Source: Promethearchaeia archaeon
GTDB taxonomy: Archaea; Asgardarchaeota; Lokiarchaeia; Sigyniarchaeales; SOKP01
Assembly: GCA_029856295.1 (NCBI GenBank)
Contig: JAHQWS010000307.1
Coordinates: 1-15,522, forward strand
Length of the DNA stretch: 15,522 nucleotides
Reading direction: 5' to 3'
In this document: in pieces, positions 1 to 8,436 of the stretch
Numbering within the stretch: the first letter of the stretch is position 1
Layout: each line of letters opens with the position of its first letter
The notes under the pieces: model-generated
What the model saw: only the letters and a program-made list of their open reading frames with translations
What the model was told of the DNA's origin: nothing
Databases searched by the model: none
Made by a program: the position numbers and the translations under genes

Positions 1-1454
1 ATCTTATACTACCAATTTTATTCGTTATGACAACTCACGAATTCGCCCATGGAATTGCTGCGGGTACGGATGGTGTTGAGGTTAAATCAACCGGAGTCCT
101 TGGAGCAGGATTCTTTTATTTAATTGGCTTGGGTGCATTCGTCGAAGTAAATGAAAGAGAATTAAATTCATCTAAATTTCATAGGAATACCCGCTTAAGA
201 ATTGCTTCTGCCGGTACTTTTGTAAATGCAGTAACCGCGGGAATTGCTTTCTTATTAATATTAAATTTTTCTCTTCTTATTTCACCCTTTTACGGCCCAC
301 CACTTTATCAAGTCGATACGGTTTTAACGGAGGAACAAGGAGGTTTTAATGAGGGGGATCTAGAGGAGGGAGATGTAATTAGAGCCGTAAAGAAAAAAGG
401 TTCACATGAGGATTTTGTTTATCTCGACAAATATAGGACTCTTACTACAATATTAGAAAATCACACGTATAAACTCAAGGTTTCAGTTGGAGATGAGTTG
501 ACTTTAAAGATATATAGGCCAAGAACAGGAAAAAATGAAGAAAAAGATATCACTTTAGGGCCACGTTATAATATTGGTATTTTATATGAGTACGCCTCTA
601 ACACCGAATTAAAAATTACATACATTTATTCAAAAGAGGAGGGGGGAAACAATTATAATGAAAAGTTGGAACAGGATTTAATTATTACAAAAATTAATGG
701 TACCTATATTAATGTTGAGAAAGGAAACACACTTGAAAAGTTTTTAACACACTATAATTTAACGAAAATGAAATTAACTTCAAAATCTGGAAAAAATTAT
801 TATTTGGATGTAGAACTCGATGGGGTTAGAATTGGAATTTTAACGAAATTATATTGGATGCCTAAAAATGATCTGTCAAGATTGCTTGGTGGCGATTTAC
901 CCGATTTTTTAATAAGAGAACTCATATGGTTATGGATAATAGCCTTTAGTGTTACTATTTTTAATATGTTACCTCTTCCTATCTTTGACGGTGACCGCGT
1001 TGTAAAAGAACTTATAAATTGGGGGGTAGGAGAAAAATATATAAAGATTAAAAAAAAGAAAGAGAGAATTTTGTATAAAAAAGGGGAAAATGATTATCCA
1101 TTATCAGAATATCGCGTAGAAAAAGTAGATTCAATAAAGATTATTATGAAAGATCAATCTAGAACAGGAATGGGAATTGAAGGTCAGAGTGAAATCTTAG
1201 TAAGTGAAAATATATATTCCCTCAAGGACAAAATTGGAGATGGGTTTAAGTCGACAGTTTCATTCGATTTTCCTGAGCAAACAGTATTACCGGACAATTC
1301 ACTTATCGAAGTGTCATATGAATATCTACACGATGAGAAGAGACGACAAAAAAAATTGATTTTGAACACAATTAGAATCATTGCATTATTTATAGTTGCA
1401 GCTAATTTTATTTTATCATTTGTGTTATTAGGCGCTGTTACCTTTTGGATCTAA
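1..1454 (+). CDS. Site-2 protease, M50 family (5' end outside window)
   Basis: Intramembrane zinc metalloprotease that would cut membrane-anchored substrates within the bilayer. The reading frame is open to the left edge, and codons before the first ATG at 27 read as a hydrophobic segment leading into the HEFAH zinc motif (residues 4-8 counted from that ATG), so the true start is upstream. Next come a GAFVEV stretch (36-41), a membrane segment around 58-90 and a soluble region of about 200 residues that could include a PDZ-like part. Another membrane segment (about 295-319) leads to the second metal motif, FDGDR (320-324). The HExxH/GAFV/FDG order resembles MBTPS2-type proteases. Unusually, about 110 charged, beta-rich residues (about 330-440) sit between FDG and the final membrane segment (about 445-475). 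The next gene lies 55 nt downstream on the same strand and could be co-transcribed. Family call is firm; substrate is unknown. Confidence 0.88.
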   Translation, partial: LILPILFVMTTHEFAHGIAAGTDGVEVKSTGVLGAGFFYLIGLGAFVEVNERELNSSKFHRNTRLRIASAGTFVNAVTAGIAFLLILNFSLLISPFYGPPLYQVDTVLTEEQGGFNEGDLEEGDVIRAVKKKGSHEDFVYLDKYRTLTTILENHTYKLKVSVGDELTLKIYRPRTGKNEEKDITLGPRYNIGILYEYASNTELKITYIYSKEEGGNNYNEKLEQDLIITKINGTYINVEKGNTLEKFLTHYNLTKMKLTSKSGKNYYLDVELDGVRIGILTKLYWMPKNDLSRLLGGDLPDFLIRELIWLWIIAFSVTIFNMLPLPIFDGDRVVKELINWGVGEKYIKIKKKKERILYKKGENDYPLSEYRVEKVDSIKIIMKDQSRTGMGIEGQSEILVSENIYSLKDKIGDGFKSTVSFDFPEQTVLPDNSLIEVSYEYLHDEKRRQKKLILNTIRIIALFIVAANFILSFVLLGAVTFWI

Positions 1455-1509
1455 TAAAAATTATGATGTGATTTTTATTAACGATATAAATAATGGCTAT
1501 AACTTATTT

Positions 1510-2469
1510 ATGCAGATTGGAAGCTGTACGTACTGCAGTAAAAACGCACTAGTTATACATCGAAAATATTCCGGTGAATTTCTCTGTAAAGAATGTTTTG
1601 TTCACAGTATAGAAAAAAATATCTATAAAACAATCTCTAAATATAAAATGCTAAAGCCAGGGGATAATATTGTTGTTGCTATATCAGGAGGAAAAGATTC
1701 TATTACACTACTTTATAATCTTATGAAAATTCAAGAACAAAATTATCAATCAAAACCCTTAATAGCTTTAACTATCGATGAGGGAATAGAAAATTATAGA
1801 AAAAATAGTATTAAGAATGCAAGTGATTTCTGTAAAAATTATGGAATAACCCATAAAATAATTACCTTTAGAGAGAAAATAGGAAAAACATTAGATGAGA
1901 TTGTATCTCTAAAAAAGAATTCTGATGATTACCAAAATGCATGTAATTATTGTGCTACATTAAGAAGGCGCATATTAAATGATGGTGCTAAAGAACTTGG
2001 TGCCGATGTACTTGCTATGGGACATAATCTTACCGACATCGCTGAAACGTTTCTAATGAATATACTATTCAAAAGATTTCAGTTAATTGCAAATCAGTAC
2101 CCTTTTAAACAGGGAAATAACAACATTAATAAATTTTTTATAAAGAAAATTTCACCATTAATGAGAATTCCTGAAGAGGAAATCTTTTTATATTCAAATT
2201 TGAAAAATTTAAACCATAATCCTTCTCATTGTCCATATAGGGAAAAAGATCCGATATTAAGAAAAAGAGTGTTAGATTTTATCCAAGAATGTAAAAAATA
2301 TAGTCCAGAAATTGAATTTAATTTATTTAATGGATTTTTAGAAATGTCAGAGCTATTTTATAACCAGCACGAACAAAAAAATTATAGTTTTTGTGAAATT
2401 TGTGGATACCCCTGTGGAAATAGTAGAATCTGCTTGTACTGTAATTACAAAAAAGAATTTAATATGTAG
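1510..2469 (+). CDS. tRNA 2-thiolation protein, TtuA/Ncs6 family
   Basis: Adenylates and thiolates a uridine in tRNA (2-thiouridine or thio-ribothymidine type), normally with sulfur from a ubiquitin-like carrier, which is not in this window. Numbering from the ATG at 1510: an N-terminal zinc finger with cysteines 6, 9, 26 and 29, the PP-loop SGGKDS at 59-64, and CNYC at 145-148 with a further cysteine at 241. The last three match the cysteines that hold the 4Fe-4S cluster in TtuA. A cysteine-rich C-terminal finger ends the protein. A GTG at 1468 would add 14 residues, but family members usually begin just before the first CxxC, so the ATG is preferred; no Shine-Dalgarno helps decide. The length of 319 residues fits the family. 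The stop lies 2 nt from the stop of the convergent Get3 gene. Ncs6-like versus TtuA-like target position cannot be told apart by eye. Confidence 0.9.
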   Translation: MQIGSCTYCSKNALVIHRKYSGEFLCKECFVHSIEKNIYKTISKYKMLKPGDNIVVAISGGKDSITLLYNLMKIQEQNYQSKPLIALTIDEGIENYRKNSIKNASDFCKNYGITHKIITFREKIGKTLDEIVSLKKNSDDYQNACNYCATLRRRILNDGAKELGADVLAMGHNLTDIAETFLMNILFKRFQLIANQYPFKQGNNNINKFFIKKISPLMRIPEEEIFLYSNLKNLNHNPSHCPYREKDPILRKRVLDFIQECKKYSPEIEFNLFNGFLEMSELFYNQHEQKNYSFCEICGYPCGNSRICLYCNYKKEFNM

Positions 2470-2471
2470 TC

Positions 2472-3452
2472 TTATTTTATTAAAAACTCGCCAATTTCTT
2501 TTAATTTATCATATCCGCGTATTTCTGTCTTAAAAAGAGGTAATTCTATCAGTTCTTTGCTTAATTTTTCTCCAAAAATTTCCTTTATTTTGTTTAAATT
2601 TGTTTGCTGCATTTCTCTTCGAGCTTTACAAAAATCACATAATTCTGTCGTATCTTGATATAATTGGTTTATAATAATATCTGAATTAGGAATATTATAT
2701 TTCAACAACTCATTTAAGAGTCTACCTGTTTCTGCTATGGCCATCTCTTCCGGAATTGTCACAACAACAAAAGAATTTTTGGAAGGATCAGTAAGGTCAT
2801 CTCGAGCATTCATTATAGAGTTTTTAAGCCTTTCTAAAAGTTCTAAAGAGTTATCCTCTTCCATTTCATCTTTCCCAAACATTTTTTTAAAAACTCCAAA
2901 AAATTTGCCAATTTTCACTCTTAATTTCAATAATTTACCAATCCATCCCGATAATGTCTCTGGAAGACTTAAAAATCTAAGAGTATGTCCAGTTGGAGCA
3001 GTATCAAAAATAATCAGATCATAATCATGATCCGTCTCAATAAATTCTAATACCTTCCCAAATGCTAATGCTTCATCGATCCCCGGAGGATTCATGGATG
3101 CAAATTCCTGAATATCACTCATACCAAAACCATCCATCATACCTCCCATACCCATATCTTCCATAGGATTCATATTAGTTAATCCCTTGAATTCGGCCAT
3201 GTTCGCCTTAGGATTTATTTCTAGGGCAGTTAAATTCTTAACTTGCTTAACCGGAGTTGGCTCGCCAGGCGGTAATTCTACCCCTAAACTATCCCCTAGA
3301 GAATGAGCCGGGTCTGTACTTATAACTAAAGTATTTTTACCATGTTCAGCGGCCCAAATTGCTGAACTTGCTGCACAGGTTGTTTTGCCCACTCCACCCT
3401 TCCCGCCAAACATAACCATCTTTAAATTTAATAATATGTCTTTCAATTCCAT
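2472..3452 (-). CDS. Get3/ArsA-family ATPase (TRC40-like)
   Basis: Cytosolic dimeric ATPase of the family that in eukaryotes delivers tail-anchored proteins to membranes. Visible elements: deviant Walker A GGKGGVGKTT (16-25), switch I STDPAHS (45-51), switch II DTAPTGHT (150-157), PGIDEALAF (123-131), and CDFC (272-275), equivalent to the CxxC that binds zinc at the Get3 dimer interface. Eight methionines fall between residues 94 and 120, where Get3 has its hydrophobic client-binding helices. Arsenite-pump ArsA proteins are usually tandem duplicates; this is a single 326-residue unit, which favours a Get3-like role over arsenic export, and no ars genes are nearby. Start is ATG at 3452; M12 or M14 could be internal starts but would cut into the first strand. 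A TATA-like box about 40 nt upstream suggests its own promoter. Confidence 0.93.
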   Translation of the reverse strand: MELKDILLNLKMVMFGGKGGVGKTTCAASSAIWAAEHGKNTLVISTDPAHSLGDSLGVELPPGEPTPVKQVKNLTALEINPKANMAEFKGLTNMNPMEDMGMGGMMDGFGMSDIQEFASMNPPGIDEALAFGKVLEFIETDHDYDLIIFDTAPTGHTLRFLSLPETLSGWIGKLLKLRVKIGKFFGVFKKMFGKDEMEEDNSLELLERLKNSIMNARDDLTDPSKNSFVVVTIPEEMAIAETGRLLNELLKYNIPNSDIIINQLYQDTTELCDFCKARREMQQTNLNKIKEIFGEKLSKELIELPLFKTEIRGYDKLKEIGEFLIK

Positions 3453-3490
3453 ATTTTTTCACTTATTTTACTTAATAGTTAGGAAACAAC

Positions 3491-3500
3491 TTTAAAAAGT
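3491..3500 (-). promoter_or_regulatory. Putative TATA box for the Get3-like gene
   Basis: Read on the minus strand the site is ACTTTTTAAA, an archaeal box A with a purine/pyrimidine lead-in typical of a BRE. Transcription would start about 24-26 nt downstream, leaving a 5' leader of roughly 15 nt before the ATG at 3452. Assigned by eye. Confidence 0.4.
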
Positions 3501-3557
3501 AATTGACATAATAACCTCTAATAATCATGTTTGAATTTTTTTTATTCTAAAATTCTA

Positions 3558-4832
3558 TTAATAATTAAGCTTATAACGAAGAATTGCTACGATCCCTCCA
3601 AACGTGTTGTATAACATCTCACCCTCCTCTGTTTCAGCAGAAATTATCTCTACATCGGTTCCCGTAGTCTCAGCAATATCACCAAGTTCATCAATGATAG
3701 ATTTTGTTTCAGCAATACTGAAATTATTTGAGCTACATTCAGGACAACTTTCTTCTTGAATTTTTGACTCTATTTGATTTAATTCTCCCTCTCTTGAGGT
3801 TCGATTTTCAATATAACCACAATTAGAACACTCTAACTTGATCTTATATGAATCTAATTTCTCAGAAAGGATTAAAATATCAACAGCACTGAGATCTAAA
3901 ACTTTATGGACTTCTTGTAATCCATAAGTAGCTAATCCCGTATCATTAGAAATTTCTTTCATAAAGCGTTGCATAATTTGTTTTTCTCGAATATATTTTA
4001 CATTCTCAATTTTATCCTTAATCTTTTCTATAAGGGCTCTAATTCCCTCAGACCCTCCATATCCCAAATCAACAACATCAATTATTTTTTCCCGTAATCT
4101 ATAATCTAAACTCTCATCATTTACGAATTTTTCTTTTGAAGGGCCCGGCCCACCAATAAAAATTCCGCTTAAATCTTCTATAGGTAAAAATATGTTGTTC
4201 ATTTCTTCTGAAATTCTACGATAAAAACGCTTCTCACCTTCTTCAATTAACCTCTCAAATCTTTTTTGTGATTGTCCTCCTGCTCTATGCTTACCATGAA
4301 TACCTGAAGTAAATTCTCTTACTACTTCCACATGATTTCCTCTAATATAACCGACGGCAGATTCTTTTCTTCCAATTACTATTAATCCAAATGTTTCTTT
4401 CGGTTGAAGCATTTCTTCTAAGGGCCATAATAAAAATTCACTTGCACAATGATATCGGAAGGTTTTTACTTTATCTGGTGGGTGAATAATATATAATTCG
4501 TTCTTTTCGGTTCCAGGAGTGTTATTTTGGGGAATGGCTCCTGAGAACATAACTAATCCTTTTTCAGGAACCTCATTAATATTTCTTAATTGTCCTAAAA
4601 GACTTGAAATACCATCTAATACATTCTTCCGAGTAAGTTTGGATTTAATATTCTGACTTTCGCTAATCTCGTTTTTAAGATAATTTGTTACATCTGAAAC
4701 CTTTCGATCATGTGGAATGTATACTGAGATTAATTCAGTATGAAATCCTCTCTTATTACTAAGATTTTCCAATAACTTTTTAGTCCTATAAAATTCTAAA
4801 TCGCTACTTTTCTTTTTAACCTCAGAACTCAT
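3558..4832 (-). CDS. prf1: Peptide chain release factor aRF1
   Basis: Recognises all three stop codons in the ribosomal A site and triggers peptide release. Numbering from the ATG at 4832: NIKS at 61-64, the YxCxxxF element at 127-133 and GGQ at 185-187. The C-terminal domain carries CxxC pairs (CSNC and CPEC), the zinc-binding mini-domain seen in many archaeal aRF1 proteins. A GTG at 4844 would lengthen the protein by four residues, but the ATG places NIKS at exactly the position it has in human eRF1, so it is preferred. Length of 424 residues is typical. The gene diverges from the phosphopantothenate synthetase gene across a 98-nt intergenic region that must hold both promoters. No degenerate motif was seen. 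Confidence 0.96.
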   Translation of the reverse strand: MSSEVKKKSSDLEFYRTKKLLENLSNKRGFHTELISVYIPHDRKVSDVTNYLKNEISESQNIKSKLTRKNVLDGISSLLGQLRNINEVPEKGLVMFSGAIPQNNTPGTEKNELYIIHPPDKVKTFRYHCASEFLLWPLEEMLQPKETFGLIVIGRKESAVGYIRGNHVEVVREFTSGIHGKHRAGGQSQKRFERLIEEGEKRFYRRISEEMNNIFLPIEDLSGIFIGGPGPSKEKFVNDESLDYRLREKIIDVVDLGYGGSEGIRALIEKIKDKIENVKYIREKQIMQRFMKEISNDTGLATYGLQEVHKVLDLSAVDILILSEKLDSYKIKLECSNCGYIENRTSREGELNQIESKIQEESCPECSSNNFSIAETKSIIDELGDIAETTGTDVEIISAETEEGEMLYNTFGGIVAILRYKLNY

Positions 4833-4930
4833 ATAAATCTGCACTATTATTAAAACTTACAAAAAATTAATAGTTTTTCTTTATTTTAAATCCATAACTA
4901 TAAAGAACTAACTTATGGAATTACAAAAAT

Positions 4931-5734
4931 ATGAATAATAAAGATAATCAAAATCGCACCCTACCAAAAACTCACCCTCGTTATCAAAGTTTAAAATATC
5001 GCCATCTCATTATCAAGGGTATGAAAAATTTAGTAGTTGCCCAAGCAGGATTGATTGCGCATGGAAGAGGTGAATGTTTTGATTATATTTTGGGAGAAAA
5101 AACAAATGGTCCAGCTAAAAAAGCGATAAAAGCAGCAGTCGCAATGCTTCTGCTCGCAAAAAAACCAGTGATAAGTGTTAATGGGAATACTGCTGCATTA
5201 GTGCCTAAAGAGTTAGTTAGATTATCAAATACAATTAATGCTCCTTTAGAAATCAATTTGTTCTATCAAAAAAAAGGACGTACTGAAGCTATTAGAAAAG
5301 TATTAGTAGATGCTGGCGCAAAAGATATTCTTGGAATTGATGAGGATAATAGGACTACTCTTGATAATTTAGAGAGTAATCGGCGCTTTGTTGATGTTGC
5401 TGGAATATATCAAGGAGATTGTATTTTAGTGCCTTTAGAAGATGGAGACCGCAGTGAGGCACTTAAAAAAATTGGAAAGAAAGTTATCGCTGTCGATTTA
5501 AATCCAATAAGCAGAACGGCTATTTGGGCAAACATAACAATTGTAGACAATATTGTGAGAGCTTTACCGGAAATGAGTGAAGTCGCAGAGGAATTAAAAA
5601 AAATTGAAAAAGAGCAATTAAATGAAATCGTTAATGGATTTAACAATCAAAAGAATATTCAGGATGTTTTAGATTTAATTAAAGATTACATCGATTCCCA
5701 AAAGGAAGACGCGTTCAAGTCATTACAAACTTAA
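4931..5734 (+). CDS. 4-phosphopantoate--beta-alanine ligase (archaeal phosphopantothenate synthetase)
   Basis: ATP-dependent joining of 4-phosphopantoate and beta-alanine to give 4-phosphopantothenate in the archaeal CoA pathway; cytosolic. Family signatures in order: HPRYxSL (15-21), LIAHGRGECFDYILGEKT (41-58), PVISVNGNTAAL (79-90), a lysine/arginine-bearing FYQKKGRTEAI (111-121), LEDGDRSEAL (169-178) and DLNPISRTA (189-197), then VDNIVRALP. The last 45 residues are a charged helical tail. Length of 267 residues suits the family. Start ATG 4931: an upstream ATG at 4914 is in another frame and ends after seven codons. A ketopantoate reductase for an earlier step of the same pathway lies 636 bp downstream on the other strand; pantoate kinase is not in the window. 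Confidence 0.93.
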   Translation: MNNKDNQNRTLPKTHPRYQSLKYRHLIIKGMKNLVVAQAGLIAHGRGECFDYILGEKTNGPAKKAIKAAVAMLLLAKKPVISVNGNTAALVPKELVRLSNTINAPLEINLFYQKKGRTEAIRKVLVDAGAKDILGIDEDNRTTLDNLESNRRFVDVAGIYQGDCILVPLEDGDRSEALKKIGKKVIAVDLNPISRTAIWANITIVDNIVRALPEMSEVAEELKKIEKEQLNEIVNGFNNQKNIQDVLDLIKDYIDSQKEDAFKSLQT

Positions 5735-5833
5735 TTAATAATTTTTCGTTTCAAAAAAGATTAAATGTTTTTAATATTTTTAATTAGATAGTTTTAATAT
5801 ATTAATATAATTAAAATTCAAACTTAGAATGCG

Positions 5834-6373
5834 ATGGGTACAGATAAAGACGCACGGACCAAACTTTTTAAAGATAGTGCTGATGACAAATCATATATTA
5901 TCAGAAAATGTACCTTTGAAGATCTAGAATTAGTCAAAGATGTTAATGAAAAAGAACTTCCAGAAGATTATCCTTTTTTCTTTTATAAAAGTATCCTCGA
6001 CAATTACCCAGAATCCTTTCTAATAGCCTGCTCGAAAGAGGATACAAGCAAAGTAATAGGATATGTCATGTGGAGAATAGAAAGAACTCCTTCCAAAAAT
6101 AGTTTAAGATTAGTGAATAAAGGGCATTTGGTCTCCATCGCTGTTAGTCAAGAGTATAGAAGATTAGGAATTGCTAGCGCATTACTATCGTCAAGCATGT
6201 CTAAAATTAAAAGTCATAGCACAAATGAATATGTTTTAGAAGTAAGAGTTTCAAATTACGGGGCTATAAGCCTATACCAAGGATTCAATTTTAAGACAGA
6301 AGGTATAAAGAAAAAATATTATAGGGACGGAGAAAACGCTTATTATATGGTTTTTAAAGTAGATCATGACTAA
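5834..6373 (+). CDS. GNAT N-terminal acetyltransferase, Naa10/Ard1-like
   Basis: Transfers acetyl from acetyl-CoA, most likely to protein N-termini. The core resembles human Naa10 in several places: ELPEDYPFFFYKSIL (41-55) against its substrate-side loop, the acetyl-CoA loop RRLGIA (109-114), VLEVRVSN (134-141), and YYRDGENAY (162-170), close to Naa10 YYADGEDAY. About 20 extra residues precede the fold, so translation could start later, but no better ATG is visible. No Shine-Dalgarno is present; AT-rich sequence around 5795-5812 may hold the TATA box. The 3' end overlaps that of the convergent ketopantoate reductase by 4 nt. It could also be called RimI-like; archaeal enzymes of this group are broad-specificity and the substrate cannot be read from sequence. 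Confidence 0.88.
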   Translation: MGTDKDARTKLFKDSADDKSYIIRKCTFEDLELVKDVNEKELPEDYPFFFYKSILDNYPESFLIACSKEDTSKVIGYVMWRIERTPSKNSLRLVNKGHLVSIAVSQEYRRLGIASALLSSSMSKIKSHSTNEYVLEVRVSNYGAISLYQGFNFKTEGIKKKYYRDGENAYYMVFKVDHD

Positions 6374-7377
6374 TTTAATGATAATTCTAATCCTTTTATC
6401 AAATATGTTAATATCTCATTAATAGGCACCTTTATACCTAATTCTTGGGCATATTTTACAATCCTACCATTTATATAATCAATTTCCGTGTTCTTTCCCT
6501 TTAAAACATCCTGCAACATACTGTTTTTATTTTCTGAAGTCTTCTCCGCTACACCATACATGATTCCTAAATAATCCGCATTTGAAAGATTAATTTTTTT
6601 AAGCTCAGCAACTCCTATTGCTTCTTTTACTGCTTCACCCATTAAAAACTTTAACTTTTCATTTTGTAACAATTCTCCGTTTTTTAAGCGAGTTAACGCG
6701 CCGAAGGCATTAATCCCAATATTAATAAATACCTTTTCCCAACTTTCTTTAATTATATCCCCAACATATACCGTCTCCAAACCGGATATATTTAGGAGTT
6801 CAATCAAGTAATTTAAATCTCTACGATCGCCTTCTGAGCTCATATTGTCTAAATTTAAATTACTTACAAAAGGAAAACCGATCTTAGATATTCCTTTCCC
6901 GGTATGTATAATCTTCCCTGGTTGTTCAAGTATTACACCGTTAGAAGTTACGGCCCTAATGATTTTTTCAGGTAAACAATATTGTTTTACTATATCCTCA
7001 TTCCCGATTCCATTTTGCAACACTACAACCCATTTACAGGAATCAATTAGTTTCTTATATTGAGTGAGTGCTCCTTCAATATCATAGGTCTTTGTAGTGA
7101 GAAATAAAAAATCAAAGGAACTCTCTGATTCTTGAAGTGAAGCTCCCATGAACTTATCGGGGGATTCAAAAGCTTTAATATTTCTTATCTCTTTAATTTG
7201 TTGATCGACATTTAAAATTAGCCCATTATTGTTAATCTCCTCAGCGTGTTTTCCTCTACAAAATAAAATTACTTCAACAGAGTATTTTTCAGATTTAATT
7301 GAAGCTAAATAACCACCAAATAAAGATCCTATTGATCCTGCTCCTATAAATCCTATTCTTAATTTTTTTATGCTCAT
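6370..7377 (-). CDS. panE: 2-dehydropantoate 2-reductase (ketopantoate reductase)
   Basis: NAD(P)H-dependent reduction of ketopantoate to pantoate, an early committed step to CoA. An N-terminal Rossmann fold carries GAGSIG (12-17). LQNGIGNED (120-128) holds the conserved NG. The helical C-terminal domain has WEKVFINIGIN (213-223), with the likely catalytic lysine at 215 and conserved asparagines at 219 and 223, and SMLQDVLKGKNTEID (286-300), the substrate-pocket signature with serine, glutamine/aspartate and glutamate. Length of 335 residues is slightly above the usual 290-320. Start ATG 7377. The upstream DUF72 gene ends 43 nt before this start on the same strand, so the two may share a transcript. 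Related short-chain 2-ketoacid reductases cannot be fully excluded, but the nearby phosphopantothenate synthetase supports a CoA role. Confidence 0.9.
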   Translation of the reverse strand: MSIKKLRIGFIGAGSIGSLFGGYLASIKSEKYSVEVILFCRGKHAEEINNNGLILNVDQQIKEIRNIKAFESPDKFMGASLQESESSFDFLFLTTKTYDIEGALTQYKKLIDSCKWVVVLQNGIGNEDIVKQYCLPEKIIRAVTSNGVILEQPGKIIHTGKGISKIGFPFVSNLNLDNMSSEGDRRDLNYLIELLNISGLETVYVGDIIKESWEKVFINIGINAFGALTRLKNGELLQNEKLKFLMGEAVKEAIGVAELKKINLSNADYLGIMYGVAEKTSENKNSMLQDVLKGKNTEIDYINGRIVKYAQELGIKVPINEILTYLIKGLELSLN

Positions 7378-7420
7378 CCTAATTGATCTTCTTTTATCCC
7401 TTGTTTTACCTTATATAATT

Positions 7421-8284
7421 TTAAAAAAATTTGTCTAAACTCGTTTGACCTTTTGAATAGGTACCAGCCTTTTTTTTTATCTCAAAAATTTGGATTGATT
7501 CCGGGGCATTACGAGGTTTAACGTTCAATTCTTTCATCAGCATTAATGAATTTTTAGTAGCATACCCCGAAAAATGATTATTAAAATAAATCCCAACGTT
7601 ATTGGAGTTTTCAATTACTTCTCGGACTGATATTGCCCACTTCTTTATTTCTTCCGCCTCAAAACAATAATCAAACCAATTTTGCCTTCCATATCCATGA
7701 AATCTAATATATGCTAATTCTGGATTGGTTATGTCCATCCTAGGGGGTAATAAAGGCTCAATTACTGCACAATAACTAAGTGAGTTTTTTTTCAAGTAAG
7801 TAAACACATCATCATCCATCCATGATTTATGCCTAAATTCAACAACTAATTGATATCCCTCTTGTTCACGATCTCTTGGCCAATTAGCGACGAATTCTTT
7901 TAAATTGCTAAAATGTTTTGCTTTTTGAAAGGATGGTGGTAACTGTATTAAAAACGCCAATAATTTCTTAGACTCAATTAAAGGATTCATTGCCTCCAAA
8001 AAATAATTTAAATCATCCAAACAATTATCTATGTCTAATTTATTATCATGAGTAATAGTTTGAGGAATTTTTGCTGAAAATAAAAAATCCGAAGGTGTAC
8101 GTTTTGTCCAGCTTTCTACGACCCACCTTGAGGGTATATTGTAAAAAGTTGTATTGATCTCATTCGTGTAAAAAACAGTCGAGTAGTACAAAAGAAAATC
8201 CTTTTTTGTAAGGCTTTTAGGGTAAAAAGGACCAACCCACTCATCATAGCTCCACCCAGAAGTACCGATTAATATTTTATTCAT
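7421..8284 (-). CDS. DUF72 (YecE-like) TIM-barrel protein with C-terminal PIP box
   Basis: Function unestablished; DUF72 proteins are TIM-barrel folds distantly like endonuclease IV-type barrels. Hallmarks seen: GTSGWSYDEWVGPFYP (7-22), EINTTFYNIPS (42-52), FSAKIPQTITH (69-79), a VVEFRH strand and the YIRFHGYGR motif. The last eight residues are QTSLDKFF (280-287), which fits the archaeal PCNA-interacting peptide QxxLxxFF at an exposed C-terminus. This suggests the protein works with the sliding clamp in replication or repair. The start ATG at 8284 is backed by an AGGTGA Shine-Dalgarno 7 nt upstream, stronger than for any neighbour. It precedes the ketopantoate reductase on the same strand by 43 nt, and that link looks positional rather than functional. 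Confidence 0.9.
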   Translation of the reverse strand: MNKILIGTSGWSYDEWVGPFYPKSLTKKDFLLYYSTVFYTNEINTTFYNIPSRWVVESWTKRTPSDFLFSAKIPQTITHDNKLDIDNCLDDLNYFLEAMNPLIESKKLLAFLIQLPPSFQKAKHFSNLKEFVANWPRDREQEGYQLVVEFRHKSWMDDDVFTYLKKNSLSYCAVIEPLLPPRMDITNPELAYIRFHGYGRQNWFDYCFEAEEIKKWAISVREVIENSNNVGIYFNNHFSGYATKNSLMLMKELNVKPRNAPESIQIFEIKKKAGTYSKGQTSLDKFF

Positions 8285-8291
8285 AGTATTT

Positions 8292-8297
8292 TCACCT
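8292..8297 (-). promoter_or_regulatory. Shine-Dalgarno site of the DUF72 gene
   Basis: Minus-strand AGGTGA, complementary to the 3' end of archaeal 16S rRNA, 7 nt before the ATG at 8284. Most other genes here lack such a site, so this start is probably used on a leadered mRNA. Confidence 0.55.
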
Positions 8298-8345
8298 AAT
8301 CCTCCCGGTTTTTTTTTAATTCTTCCAGATGATAAGTATTTCCTA

Positions 8346-8359
8346 CATTAAATATATAT
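8346..8359 (-). promoter_or_regulatory. Putative TATA box for the DUF72 gene
   Basis: Minus-strand ATATATATTTAATG in the 152-nt divergent intergenic region. A start site about 25 nt downstream would give a leader of roughly 35-40 nt, consistent with the Shine-Dalgarno found there. By-eye assignment. Confidence 0.3.
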
Positions 8360-8400
8360 CCCCCCAATGAATTTTTCCTATTAAAATCATAAAAGAATTA

Positions 8401-8410
8401 TATTTAAATA
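8401..8410 (+). promoter_or_regulatory. Putative TATA box for the first HEAT/LRR gene
   Basis: TATTTAAATA centred about 31 nt before the ATG at 8437. Transcription would start only a few nucleotides before the ATG, a near-leaderless mRNA, in keeping with the absence of a Shine-Dalgarno. The same layout recurs before the paralog at 10101. Confidence 0.4.
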
Positions 8411-8436
8411 TTCAAGTTCCTTTAAATTAATGTGTA

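Noticed and set aside
1468..1509. GTG start for the tRNA thiolation gene
   Set aside because: It adds 14 residues not expected before the first zinc-finger CxxC; the ATG at 1510 suits the family.
4931..5734. Ribosomal protein S2 as identity of this gene
   Set aside because: Considered because of the aRF1 neighbour, but the AHGRGE, SVNGN and LEDGDR motifs are those of archaeal phosphopantothenate synthetase.
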